Assembly: GCF_025751575.1 (NCBI RefSeq)
Contig: NZ_JAOWLA010000012.1
Location: forward strand, 84,444-148,443
DNA: 64,000 bases
Direction: 5' to 3'
Source: Albidovulum sediminicola
Lineage (GTDB): Bacteria; Pseudomonadota; Alphaproteobacteria; Rhodobacterales; Rhodobacteraceae
Each line of letters opens with the position of its first letter. Position 1 is the stretch's first letter. The position numbers and the translations under genes are program-made. The notes under the pieces were generated by a model that was given only the letters and a program-made list of their open reading frames with translations, was not told the origin of the DNA and did no database searches. Positions 8,971-16,940 of the stretch are shown one piece after another.

Positions 8971-9867
8971 ATGATGAAGAACGCGCCCGACATCCTGTGC
9001 ATCGGTTCGGTCCTTTGGGACATCATCGGACGCACGCCCGTGCATATGGCGGCGGGCGCGGATGTCCCCGGGCGGATCACGCGGTTGCCGGGCGGCGTCG
9101 CCATGAATATCGCGATGACGCTTTGCCGCTTCGGCCTGCGCCCCGCGCTTCTCAGCGCCGTCGGGCGTGACGCCGAGGGCGACGAGCTGATCGCGGCGGC
9201 CGAACGCCTGGGGCTCGACTGCGGCCATGTCTACCGGTCCGAGGATCTGCCGACCGACCGCTACATGGCGGTCGAGGGCGCGAACGGGTTGATCGCGGCC
9301 ATCGCCGACGCCCATTCGCTGGAGGCTGCGGGCGACAAGATCCTGCGCCCCCTGACGGACGGCGCGCTTGGCCGTCCCGATGCCCCCTGGGCGGGCGCGG
9401 TGGCGCTTGACGGCAACCTGACGGTCGGCCTTCTGGCCGATATCGCGGCGGCGCCCGCTTTCGCGGCGGCGGATCTTCGGATCGCGCCCGCTTCGCCAGG
9501 CAAGGCCGAACGTCTGCTGCCGCTCCTGCCGATGGCGAACGCCACCATCTACGTCAACCTTGAGGAGGCCGGGATCCTCTGTCAGCGGCGCTTCGCCTCG
9601 GCGACCGAGGCGGCCGAGGGGCTGATTGCCCGGGGCGCGCGCCGCGTGCTGGTCACGGACGGCGGGCGCAAGGCCGCCGATGGCGCGCCCGACGGGGTAA
9701 TCGCCGCCGATCCGCCGCCGGTCCTCGTCACCCGCGTGACCGGGGCGGGCGATACCTTCATGGCGGCCCATATCGTGGCCGAACGGCGCGGGCTGCCGCG
9801 TGTCGAATCCTTGGCCGCCGCGCTGGACGCCGCTGCCCAATACGTATCGGGAGATATCGGATCGTGA
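8971..9867 (+). CDS. psuK: pseudouridine kinase (PfkB family)
   Basis: Phosphorylates pseudouridine to pseudouridine 5'-phosphate, the first step of its catabolism. A 298-residue ribokinase-fold protein: the N-terminal ILCIGSVLWD strand, a GG dipeptide in RLPGGVAMNIA, the ATP-site VTDGGRKAA, and the anion-hole/catalytic Asp motif VTGAGDTFMA. The PfkB family is broad. The pseudouridine assignment rests on the four-base overlap with psuG (GTGA at 9864). ATG 8971, the first of two adjacent ATGs, was preferred; the frame upstream has no family-like sequence. Confidence 0.88.
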   Translation: MMKNAPDILCIGSVLWDIIGRTPVHMAAGADVPGRITRLPGGVAMNIAMTLCRFGLRPALLSAVGRDAEGDELIAAAERLGLDCGHVYRSEDLPTDRYMAVEGANGLIAAIADAHSLEAAGDKILRPLTDGALGRPDAPWAGAVALDGNLTVGLLADIAAAPAFAAADLRIAPASPGKAERLLPLLPMANATIYVNLEEAGILCQRRFASATEAAEGLIARGARRVLVTDGGRKAADGAPDGVIAADPPPVLVTRVTGAGDTFMAAHIVAERRGLPRVESLAAALDAAAQYVSGDIGS

Positions 9868-10781
9868 CTGCCCTGCCCCTGACCTTTTCGCCCGAAGTCG
9901 AGGAAGCCCGCCGGATCGGCGCGCCAATCGTGGCGCTGGAATCGACGATCATCACCCATGGGATGCCCTATCCGCAGAACCTCGAAACCGCGCGCCGGGT
10001 CGAGGAGGAGGTGCGACGCGCGGGCGCCGCGCCTGCGACCATCGCCGTCATGGGCGGGCGCATCCACATCGGTCTTGCCGCGGCAGAGCTTGAGGCCCTG
10101 GCACGAGCCAGGAACGTCATGAAACTCAGCCGGGCCGACATTGCCGCCTGCCTCGCGCTTGGACGCACCGGGGCGACGACGGTTGCCGCCACGATGATCG
10201 CCGCCCACCTCGCGGGGATCGCGGTTTTTGCCACCGGCGGGATCGGCGGCGTGCATCGAGGCGCGGAGACAAGCTTCGACATCTCCGCCGACCTGTCGGA
10301 ACTTGCCACGACGCCGGTGACGGTCGTCGCGGCGGGCGCCAAGGCGATCCTGGACCTGCCGAAAACGCTTGAGGCGCTGGAGACCATGGGCGTCCCGGTC
10401 ATCGCCTTCGGACAGGATGAGTTTCCCGCCTTCTGGTCGCGCAGCTCGGGCCTTGCCGCGCCGCTCCGGATGGACAGCGCCGCCGAGATTGCCGCTACCC
10501 ACAAGATGCGCGGAACGCTCGGGCTTGCCGGGGGGCAACTGGTCGCCAACCCGATCCCGACCACCGCCGAAATCCCCCGCGCCGAAATCACCCCGGTGAT
10601 CGAGAAGGCGCTGGCCGAGGCAGAGGCACAGAGGATCGCCGCCAAGGCCGTCACCCCGTTCCTGCTGGCCCGCATTTTCGAGTTGACCGAGGGCCGGTCG
10701 CTTGCCGCGAACATCGAGCTTGTGCTGAACAACGCCCGGCTTGGCGCGGCGATCGCGGCAGAGCTTAATCGCCTCGGGTAA
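9864..10781 (+). CDS. psuG: pseudouridine-5'-phosphate glycosidase
   Basis: Cleaves pseudouridine 5'-phosphate to uracil and ribose 5-phosphate. The 305-residue product carries the conserved PsuG segments ALESTIITHGMPYPQN, the GGRIHIGL region, VFATGGIGGVHRGAE and GLAGGQLVANPIP. It starts with GTG inside the stop of psuK, so the two enzymes are translationally coupled. No dedicated nucleoside transporter is present in the window. Confidence 0.95.
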   Translation: MTALPLTFSPEVEEARRIGAPIVALESTIITHGMPYPQNLETARRVEEEVRRAGAAPATIAVMGGRIHIGLAAAELEALARARNVMKLSRADIAACLALGRTGATTVAATMIAAHLAGIAVFATGGIGGVHRGAETSFDISADLSELATTPVTVVAAGAKAILDLPKTLEALETMGVPVIAFGQDEFPAFWSRSSGLAAPLRMDSAAEIAATHKMRGTLGLAGGQLVANPIPTTAEIPRAEITPVIEKALAEAEAQRIAAKAVTPFLLARIFELTEGRSLAANIELVLNNARLGAAIAAELNRLG

Positions 10782-10838
10782 CCCATTGGCTTCTGCCCGG
10801 CGAATGCCTACATTCGCGCGGCGAACAGGGGGCGATGC

Positions 10839-11624
10839 ATGGAAACCGGACATACGGGTGATGAACATCCGACACATCATCCCCACAAGCGGCGGGGCCT
10901 GATCGCGCGTTTCCGCGCAAACTTCCTGACCGGGCTCGTGGTCATGGCACCGGTCAGCCTGACCTTCTGGCTGATCTGGAAGGTGACGGGCTGGATTGAC
11001 AGCTGGGTCCTGCCCTTCATCCCGCAGCGCTACCGGCCGACGGACCTGATCCAGGACCTGTTCTGCGCCACACCGCTGCCGGGCCAGGGCCCGGACGACC
11101 TGCCCTTCTGGTGTGTCGAGGGCGCGCTGGACCTGCGCGGCATCGGTGTGATCATCTTCCTGATCTTCACGGTGTTCATCGGGTGGATCGCCAAGGGCAT
11201 TCTCGGCCGCTCGCTCATCGCCTGGGGCGAGAGCATGGTGGACCGGATGCCCGTCGTCCGCTCGATCTACAACGGCGTGAAGCAGGTCACCGAAACCGTC
11301 TTCAACCAGACCGAGTCCAAATTCGACAAGGCCTGCCTCATCGAATACCCGCGCCCCGGGATCTGGGCCATCGGCTTCGTCTCGACTGCCGCGAAGGGAG
11401 AGGTCCTGAAGCGCCTGCCCGAGGACGAGGTGATGACGGTCTTCCTCCCGACCACACCGAACCCGACCTCGGGGTTCCTGCTCTATGTGCCCAAGCAGGA
11501 TGTCACCTTCCTGGACATGAGCGTCGAGGACGCGGCAAAGCTCGTCATCTCCGCCGGGCTTGTCTACCCCTCCCCCAAGCCCGCGAAGACGCCGGCGGCG
11601 GGGCCGGTACGCCCCGCCCCCTGA
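10839..11624 (+). CDS. DUF502 family membrane protein
   Basis: A 261-residue inner-membrane protein with two hydrophobic helices, near residues 27-50 (FLTGLVVMAPVSLTFWLIW) and about 100-125 (IGVIIFLIFTVFIGWIA). A soluble domain with MVDRMPVVRSIYNGVKQVTE follows, which is diagnostic of DUF502. A His-rich stretch precedes the first helix. The function of the family is unknown. The stop is directly adjacent to the stop of the convergent bdhA, with no space for a separate terminator. Confidence 0.85.
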   Translation: METGHTGDEHPTHHPHKRRGLIARFRANFLTGLVVMAPVSLTFWLIWKVTGWIDSWVLPFIPQRYRPTDLIQDLFCATPLPGQGPDDLPFWCVEGALDLRGIGVIIFLIFTVFIGWIAKGILGRSLIAWGESMVDRMPVVRSIYNGVKQVTETVFNQTESKFDKACLIEYPRPGIWAIGFVSTAAKGEVLKRLPEDEVMTVFLPTTPNPTSGFLLYVPKQDVTFLDMSVEDAAKLVISAGLVYPSPKPAKTPAAGPVRPAP

Positions 11625-12398
11625 TCAGAGCGCCGTCCAGCCGCCATCAACAGAAATCGTCGTGCCGGTGATCTGCGCCGCTGCGGCGGAGCACAGAAAC
11701 GCGGTGGTTCCACCGATTTCCTCGACGGTCGCGAACTGGCGAGACGGCTGGCGCAGCAGCATGACCTCCCGGATCACCGTTTCCCGGTCCATGTTGTGCA
11801 CCTTCATCTGGTCGGGGATTTGCGACTCGATCAACGGCGTCAGCACGTAGCCGGGGCAGATCGCGTTACAGGTGATCCCCTGCCCCGCGGTTTCCAACGC
11901 CACGGTCTTGGTCAGGCCCACGACCCCGTGCTTGGCCGCGATATAGGCCGACTTGAACGGCGAGGCCGTCAGCCCGTGCGCCGAGGCGATGTTGACGATC
12001 CGCCCCCAACCGCGTTCGCGCATCCCGGGAAGCGCCGCGGCCGTGGTGTGGAAGGCCGAGGAAAGATTGATCGCGAGGATCGCGTTCCACTTCTCGACCG
12101 GAAACTCATCGACCGGTGCCACATGCTGAATGCCCGCGTTGTTCACCAGGATGTCGCAGCCGCCCGCAGCGTGAACTAGGGCGCGGCAATCCTCGCCCAC
12201 CGACATGTCCGCCTTGATGTAGCGCGCCCGGACACCATGCTCGGCGCCGATCCGTTCGGCCAGCGCGTGGTCCTCTGCCCGGTCGGTGAAGGAGTTCAAG
12301 ACGATGTTGGCGCCTTGCTTGGCCAGTTCGATGGCCACGCCAAGCCCGATACCTGAGTTGGAGCCGGTGACGATGGCGGTCTTGCCAGAAAGGTTCAT
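11625..12398 (-). CDS. bdhA: D-3-hydroxybutyrate dehydrogenase (SDR family)
   Basis: Oxidises D-3-hydroxybutyrate to acetoacetate with NAD+, in polyhydroxybutyrate turnover. The 257-residue product has the classical SDR features: cofactor motif TGSNSGIG, NNAG, the catalytic Ser in NIASAHGL, and Tyr-x-x-x-Lys in SAYIAAKHG. The C-terminal TISVDGGWTA is typical of BdhA. ATG 12398 gives the standard N-terminus MNLSGKTAIVTG; the open frame upstream to 12542 does not look coding. Together with the phasin at 33.0 kb it indicates PHB metabolism in this organism. Confidence 0.93.
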   Translation of the reverse strand: MNLSGKTAIVTGSNSGIGLGVAIELAKQGANIVLNSFTDRAEDHALAERIGAEHGVRARYIKADMSVGEDCRALVHAAGGCDILVNNAGIQHVAPVDEFPVEKWNAILAINLSSAFHTTAAALPGMRERGWGRIVNIASAHGLTASPFKSAYIAAKHGVVGLTKTVALETAGQGITCNAICPGYVLTPLIESQIPDQMKVHNMDRETVIREVMLLRQPSRQFATVEEIGGTTAFLCSAAAAQITGTTISVDGGWTAL

Positions 12399-12712
12399 GA
12401 TAATTCCCGTTTTCGTTGCGCTGCGGCGAGAATAGGTGCTGCGCGCGCAAAGAACACGAAAAACTTTGCCCTTCGGGGTCATGGCCATGCGGCATAAAAG
12501 AGGCCATGTCGCGAAACCGTGTTGGTCCGCGATGCGGGACAAAGTGAACCTTTGCGCAGGCTGCCGTCTAGAATTGCATCGCTTCGCCCAAATATACCCG
12601 GATATTCCACGTCGAAATGAGGTATTTGACGGGGACAGGCAGTCTATCCCGACTGCCTGCCGCGTGGGGGATGCAGATTGCCTCGGGCAACCGTGGCTAC
12701 TACCATCGCGGT
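12399..12712. other. 314-base divergent intergenic region with one hairpin
   Basis: Between bdhA (leftward) and the orphan secreted protein (rightward). It contains an 8-bp hairpin, CAGGCAGT at 12636-12643 pairing with ACTGCCTG at 12652-12659, in the probable leader of the rightward gene. It should hold both promoters, but no convincing pair was found and no small gene was recognised. Confidence 0.35.
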
Positions 12713-13537
12713 ATGCTCGTTATCTCTGCTTTTCCACAATTTTTCGGCTTGATGGTTTGCATCGCCAGCGCCGGACTGAGTTGCGCCGCGTCACGAGCAT
12801 CTGCAGAGCTTCACTTCGACCCGGCTACATGCTCCGAAAATCCTGGCGGCAAGATGATCGTCCGTCTTGTGACTGGCATCGCCTTCGCTGTTCCGCCCGA
12901 CACCGTAGACATTGCCTCTGCCGAGCCTGACCCGGACGGAGAGCCGGGTGAACCGCCCGGCTGTCCGGGGAACCCTTTCAGGACTGTAGCTTTGTCCCTT
13001 CTTCCGCACGGCGAGCCGATTTTCGACACTCGTACAACCGCGCTGTTCTGGAACGTCGACATCCGTATTATCAAGCTCATCGGGAACGACTATGGGGCCG
13101 AGGCCAATCGCTACCTTTTGGAAAGCTACACCATCTTCGCGGAGCAAAGGGGGAACTGCGGCAAGTCTCCAGAAGGGCTCTCCATCTGCTATCATTGTCG
13201 CGAGGATGCAGACCGTTCCGGATACTGCGAAGACAAAAACGGGATGGGCGCATCGAGCGACGGTCGTATCATCGAGCGCGCTGGCTTTCACGTTGTCGAC
13301 GCAGAATCCGCGACCGGCTCCGATGACCTGCCGTGGATAGCGTCCTGTGGAAGCGAGTCCTCCGGAGGGGCGCGGCTCTGCTTCGCCGAATACACGCCGC
13401 AGAGCGGACTGAGCGTAGCCTATGCGTTCGGACTGACAAGGTTGGATATGAGCGTATTGCGGGAAATGGATCAGTCGCTTCGTGACGGTATCCAAGAACT
13501 GCGAGCGCCAGAGTACGATGGCGAAGATCTGCGCTGA
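12713..13537 (+). CDS. orphan secreted cysteine-rich protein of unknown function
   Basis: I do not recognise this gene. From ATG 12713 it encodes 274 residues starting with a probable signal peptide (MLVISAFPQFFGLMVCIASA, then CAASRASA with cleavage before ELHFDP). The predicted mature part has eight cysteines, five of them in a tight central cluster (NCG, SICYHC, GYCED), suggesting disulphides in the periplasm or outside the cell. An ATG at 12617 in frame would add 32 residues and hide the signal peptide, so I rejected it. Base composition looks less GC-rich than its neighbours. It stands alone, followed by two hairpins. A transferred or lineage-specific gene is possible. Confidence 0.6.
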   Translation: MLVISAFPQFFGLMVCIASAGLSCAASRASAELHFDPATCSENPGGKMIVRLVTGIAFAVPPDTVDIASAEPDPDGEPGEPPGCPGNPFRTVALSLLPHGEPIFDTRTTALFWNVDIRIIKLIGNDYGAEANRYLLESYTIFAEQRGNCGKSPEGLSICYHCREDADRSGYCEDKNGMGASSDGRIIERAGFHVVDAESATGSDDLPWIASCGSESSGGARLCFAEYTPQSGLSVAYAFGLTRLDMSVLREMDQSLRDGIQELRAPEYDGEDLR

Positions 13538-13567
13538 CCCGGCGATCGGAATGTCCGCCCGGGGCTC

Positions 13568-13587
13568 AAACCGGACCAACCCGGTTT
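13568..13587. other. inverted repeat downstream of the orphan secreted gene
   Basis: AAACCGG (13568-13574) and CCGGTTT (13581-13587) form a 7-bp stem with a six-base loop, just before a second hairpin. It could be part of a termination region or an operator for the YejA-like gene. Confidence 0.35.
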
Positions 13588-13606
13588 CGCGACATGGCCT
13601 AAAAAA

Positions 13607-13627
13607 ACGCCCGCGCGAGGCGGGCGT
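13607..13627. terminator. terminator-like hairpin with its A/T tract on the left
   Basis: ACGCCCGC (13607-13614) pairs with GCGGGCGT (13620-13627), loop GCGAG. The seven A residues at 13601-13607 make a strong T tract when read leftward, while the rightward side has only TAAGTTATT. It can end the 12713 gene only weakly; it is better placed to stop leftward transcription, for which no gene is visible. Confidence 0.55.
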
Positions 13628-13788
13628 TAAGTTATTGAGGCAGGTTTCATACAGGCAAGAAACCTATCGAGCAGTAGCGTCTTTATACGCGGTTCACTGC
13701 CACTGTCCAAGCTAAAAGTTTGAAAAGGCTGGGAAGCCAAGTTAGCCTGTCCGCCAATGAGAACGGGCAGACAGGGATTGTTGCGCAA

Positions 13789-15603
13789 ATGAGATCGGTT
13801 TCTTTCGCGGGCTTTGCGCAGGCCCTGTCCTGCGTTGTGATTCTGGCTGCGACGAGCCCAGCCCAGGCAGAGCCTGGCCATGGCATAGCTATGTATGGCA
13901 AGCCCGCCCTTCCACCCGATTTTGTGTCGCTTCCCTATGCCAATCCCGATGCCCCCAAGGGCGGGCGGATCGTTTTCGGCGAAGCGGGGGGCTTTGATTC
14001 GCTCAACCCCTACATTCTGAAAGGCTCCGCCCCCTGGGGCCTTGGGTTGCACACTGTCGAAACCCTGATGGCCCGCTCAATCGACGAACCTTTTACGCTC
14101 TACGGCCTGCTCGCCGAATCGGTGGAAACGGATGAGGCGCGGAACTGGGTGGAGTTTACGCTGCGGCCCGAGGCGCGCTTCTCGGACGGAAGCCCGGTCA
14201 CGGTCGAGGACGTGATGTGGAGCTACGAGACGCTCGGCACCCTCGGCCATCCACGCTACCGCAACACCTGGGGCAAGATCGCGAAGATGGAGCAGACCGG
14301 CGAACGCTCCGTCCGCTTCACCTTCAATGCCGAGGACCGCGAACTGGCGCTCTTGATGGGCATGCGGCCAATCCTGAAAAAGGCGCAGTGGGAGGGCAAG
14401 GACTTCGCCGAAAGCTCGCTTGAGGTCCCGCTCGGCTCAGGCCCCTACACGGTTTCCGGTTTCGAACCGGGCCGCTTCATCACCTTCCGCCGCGACCCTG
14501 ACTACTGGGGCGCGAACCTGGGCTTCAACCGCGGCCTGCACAACTTTGATGAGATCCGCTACGACTATTACGGCGACGGCGACGTGACCTTCCAGGCTTT
14601 CACGGCTGGGGAGACCTCCACCTTCCGCGAATCCAGCGCCTCCAAATGGCAGAGCGCTTACGACTTCCCGGGCGTGAAATCAGGTGAGGTGATCAAGGCC
14701 GAGATCCCGAACCAGCGTCCCTCGGGCATCACCGGGCTAGTGATGAACACCCGCAACCCGGCCTTCGACGACTGGCGCGTGCGCGAGGCGATGATCCAGG
14801 CGTTCAACTTCGACTTCGTCAACCAGTCGATCAACGGCGGGTCCGAGCCGCGCATCACCTCCTACTTCTCGAACTCGCCGCTAGGCATGGGCGACGGCCC
14901 CGCAACCGGCAAGGTGGCCGAACTCCTCGCCCCCTTCGCCGCTGATCTGCCCCCCGGCACGATCGAGGGTTATGCCCTGCCCCAAGGCGACAAGGACCGG
15001 GCGGTAAACCGCAAATCCCTGCGCAAGGCGACCGCACTTTTCGAGGAGGCGGGCTGGACCGTCCAGGACGGCGTGATGCGGAACGCCGAGGGCACCCCCT
15101 TTACGTTCGAGATCCTGCTTCAGTCCGGCGCGACCCAGACCGAGCAGGTCGTGGACATCTACGTGCAGGCGTTGAAGGCCCTCGGGATCGTGCCGACCGT
15201 CACGGCCGTCGACAACGCTCAGTACAAGGAGCGGACGAACACCTATGTCTTCGACATGGCCTGGTACACGCGCTCGCTTTCGCTGTCGCCGGGCAACGAG
15301 CAGATGCTTTACTGGGGCGCCTCGGGCATTACCGAGCCTGGCACGCGCAACTGGATGGGCATGAACTCCCCCGCCGCCGAGGCGATGATCGCCGCGATGG
15401 TCGGATCGCGCGGACAGGACGATTTCGTGGCCGCGACCCAGGCGCTCGACCGGATCCTGACGGCGGGGCGCTATGTGATCCCGGTCTGGTACAGCCGCGT
15501 TTCGCGCCTTGCTTACGACCGGCATCTTCACTACCCGGAGTGGATTCCGCTATACGGCGACTGGCCCGGATTCCAGCCGGAAACCTGGTGGTATGAGGAC
15601 TGA
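13789..15603 (+). CDS. YejA-like extracellular solute-binding protein, family 5 (oligopeptide/microcin C type)
   Basis: Periplasmic binding protein of an ABC importer for peptides. About 604 residues from ATG 13789, which gives a clean signal peptide (MRSVSFAGFAQALSCVVILA..., ending AQA before EPGHG); an in-frame ATG at 13720 adds 23 polar residues and is less likely. The mature protein begins with the YejA-type GIAMYGKPALPPDF and LPYANPDAPKGG, then FDSLNPYILKG. SBP_5 segments such as FRRDPDYWG follow, with the C-terminal LHYPEWIPLYGDWPG. No permease or ATPase genes (yejBEF type) follow, so its transporter must be elsewhere. Confidence 0.87.
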   Translation: MRSVSFAGFAQALSCVVILAATSPAQAEPGHGIAMYGKPALPPDFVSLPYANPDAPKGGRIVFGEAGGFDSLNPYILKGSAPWGLGLHTVETLMARSIDEPFTLYGLLAESVETDEARNWVEFTLRPEARFSDGSPVTVEDVMWSYETLGTLGHPRYRNTWGKIAKMEQTGERSVRFTFNAEDRELALLMGMRPILKKAQWEGKDFAESSLEVPLGSGPYTVSGFEPGRFITFRRDPDYWGANLGFNRGLHNFDEIRYDYYGDGDVTFQAFTAGETSTFRESSASKWQSAYDFPGVKSGEVIKAEIPNQRPSGITGLVMNTRNPAFDDWRVREAMIQAFNFDFVNQSINGGSEPRITSYFSNSPLGMGDGPATGKVAELLAPFAADLPPGTIEGYALPQGDKDRAVNRKSLRKATALFEEAGWTVQDGVMRNAEGTPFTFEILLQSGATQTEQVVDIYVQALKALGIVPTVTAVDNAQYKERTNTYVFDMAWYTRSLSLSPGNEQMLYWGASGITEPGTRNWMGMNSPAAEAMIAAMVGSRGQDDFVAATQALDRILTAGRYVIPVWYSRVSRLAYDRHLHYPEWIPLYGDWPGFQPETWWYED

Positions 15604-15607
15604 GAGC

Positions 15608-15721
15608 ATGAAGAAACTGATCCTTTTGACATTCCTCGGCGCACTGGCCGCCTGCAACACCGTCGCCGGCGCCGGCGAGGATGTCTCTGCCGGCGCCCGA
15701 ACGGTTCAGGGCTGGTTCTGA
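15608..15721 (+). CDS. entericidin A/B family lipoprotein
   Basis: A 37-residue peptide missed by ordinary length limits. MKKLILLTFLGALAACNTVAG has a short signal sequence with lipobox LAAC (Cys16) followed by NTVAGAGEDVSAG, the hallmark of the entericidin family of small membrane lipoproteins. EcnA and EcnB act as antidote and toxin in enterobacteria; here only one copy is present, so a general stress or envelope role is as likely. ATG 15608 is five bases after the yejA-like stop, so the two may be co-transcribed. Two hairpins follow. Confidence 0.85.
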   Translation: MKKLILLTFLGALAACNTVAGAGEDVSAGARTVQGWF

Positions 15722-15753
15722 CCCGCACGATCGCCTGGACGCAGGCACCACGC

Positions 15754-15774
15754 CATCCGACGTCGCGTCGGATG
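15754..15774. other. 9-bp hairpin after the entericidin gene
   Basis: CATCCGACG (15754-15762) and CGTCGGATG (15766-15774) pair perfectly around the three bases TCG. No T tract follows, so it may be an RNA-stability element or part of a bipartite terminator with the hairpin 11 bases downstream. Confidence 0.4.
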
Positions 15775-15784
15775 ACCTGATATC

Positions 15785-15822
15785 ATGCGCTTCGTTTCCG
15801 CGCGAAGCGCATCAAACTTTTC
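15785..15822 (+). terminator. hairpin with short T tract after entericidin
   Basis: ATGCGCTTCG (15785-15794) pairs with CGAAGCGCAT (15803-15812), a 10-bp stem with an eight-base loop, followed by CAAACTTTTCG. It is a plausible terminator of the yejA-like/entericidin unit. Confidence 0.5.
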
Positions 15823-15900
15823 GTTTACCCTTCCGAAACGCTTTTCGCATCACCACTTCAGGTGCAAAATCAAGTTGCAAGTCACTGCCGGAGAAGACCA

Positions 15901-16215
15901 ATGAAATGGCATCACGTTCAGGAAAACTGGTTCGCGTTCTTTGACGCCATTCTGGACAAGTGGCCCGAGGCCGACGAGGCGGAGCTTGAGGAAATCGACG
16001 GCGACCAGCGCGCCTTCATCGCCTATATCGCCGAACTGACCGAACAGGAGGTCTCCGAAGCGCGGGAAGAAATCCGCGACTGGCTGACCGGAGAGCTTCC
16101 TTCCGACGTGGTGATGGACCCGCGCCACGATGACCATTCGATCAACCTGTCGGCCAAATACCTGCCCGAGGGCGAGGATGAATCCGACGACGACGCGCGC
16201 TACGGCGACGACTAG
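15901..16215 (+). CDS. small acidic CsbD-like protein
   Basis: A 104-residue acidic cytosolic protein from ATG 15901, which follows GGAGAAGACCA. Its first 60 residues (MKWHHVQENWFAFFDAILDKW, then a D/E-rich linker, DQRAFIAYIAE and a final DW) follow the pattern of CsbD-like stress proteins, which share an N-terminal W-x(6)-NW repeat and a second helix with DQR. The similarity is by eye and distant. The tail is rich in Asp/Glu. It overlaps the convergent XRE-cupin gene by four bases at the stop codons. Confidence 0.6.
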   Translation: MKWHHVQENWFAFFDAILDKWPEADEAELEEIDGDQRAFIAYIAELTEQEVSEAREEIRDWLTGELPSDVVMDPRHDDHSINLSAKYLPEGEDESDDDARYGDD

Positions 16216-16841
16216 GCGAGGCTTGTCACCCAAAGAACGGTCGCGTCCTCCGGGCTCACCGACACGACGTTGTGGCCCATCGCTGCATCGTAATAGGCAC
16301 TGTCGCCCCGGCGAAGTTCAACAGGCTCATAGAACTCCGTGTAAAGCTTCACAATTCCGGTGAGGACATAAAGGAACTCCTCGCCCTCGTGGCGCACCCA
16401 GCCGTCGAACTCCTCCGGCTTTCTGGCCCGAATCCGCGCCCGGTAAGGCAACATCTGCTTGCGCGTCAGCGCCGCGGCCAGAAGCTCATGCTCGTAGGTC
16501 GTGGTCAGATGGGCCTGGCCCTCGCCCGACTTGGTGACCGCCATCCGGCCGTTGACCTGCGCCTGGGCGGCGGGCGTGAAAAGCTGCGGAACCGAGATCG
16601 ACAGCCCCTCCGCCAGCTTCTTCAGCGCCTCATAGGTGGGCGACATCTGCCCGTTTTCGATCTTCGACAGGGTCGAACGCGCCAAGCCCGCCTGCCCCGC
16701 CGCCTGCTCCAGCGTCCAGCCCCGCGCCTTGCGCAAATCACGCACGCGCTTGCCAAGGTCGAGCGGCTCTGCCGGGGCGGCCTCTGCCTCGCTCACGCGG
16801 GCGATGCGGATCAGGCGCGCATTGTCGGTCGGTTTAGTCAT
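16212..16841 (-). CDS. XRE-family regulator with C-terminal cupin domain
   Basis: A 209-residue regulator: an HTH of the Cro/CI type at about residues 29-85 (VRDLRKARGWTLEQAA then ARSTLSKIENGQMSPTYEALKKLA) and a cupin sensor domain at about 130-205 (HEGEEFLYVLTG, LRRGDSAYYDA). Such PuuR/HipB-cupin proteins usually sense a small metabolite and control a neighbouring catabolic or transport operon. It is divergent from the acyl-CoA ligase operon with 99 bases between. A perfect 11-base palindrome lies in that gap, so it is the obvious candidate regulator. Confidence 0.88.
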   Translation of the reverse strand: MTKPTDNARLIRIARVSEAEAAPAEPLDLGKRVRDLRKARGWTLEQAAGQAGLARSTLSKIENGQMSPTYEALKKLAEGLSISVPQLFTPAAQAQVNGRMAVTKSGEGQAHLTTTYEHELLAAALTRKQMLPYRARIRARKPEEFDGWVRHEGEEFLYVLTGIVKLYTEFYEPVELRRGDSAYYDAAMGHNVVSVSPEDATVLWVTSLA

Positions 16842-16868
16842 CCAGGCTCCACCTGCGCTATCCAGCGT

Positions 16869-16879
16869 AGATCAGATCT
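16869..16879. promoter_or_regulatory. palindrome AGATCAGATCT, candidate operator for the XRE-cupin regulator
   Basis: A perfect 11-base palindrome (AGATC-A-GATCT) in the 99-base gap between the divergent regulator and the acyl-CoA ligase gene. Position and symmetry fit a dimeric HTH protein. No second copy was found in the window. Confidence 0.35.
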
Positions 16880-16940
16880 GTGCATTAGCGCGTTTTCCTT
16901 GTGCCTTGCAACGCCCCGGCAAGGGGGGTAGCGAAGGCGC

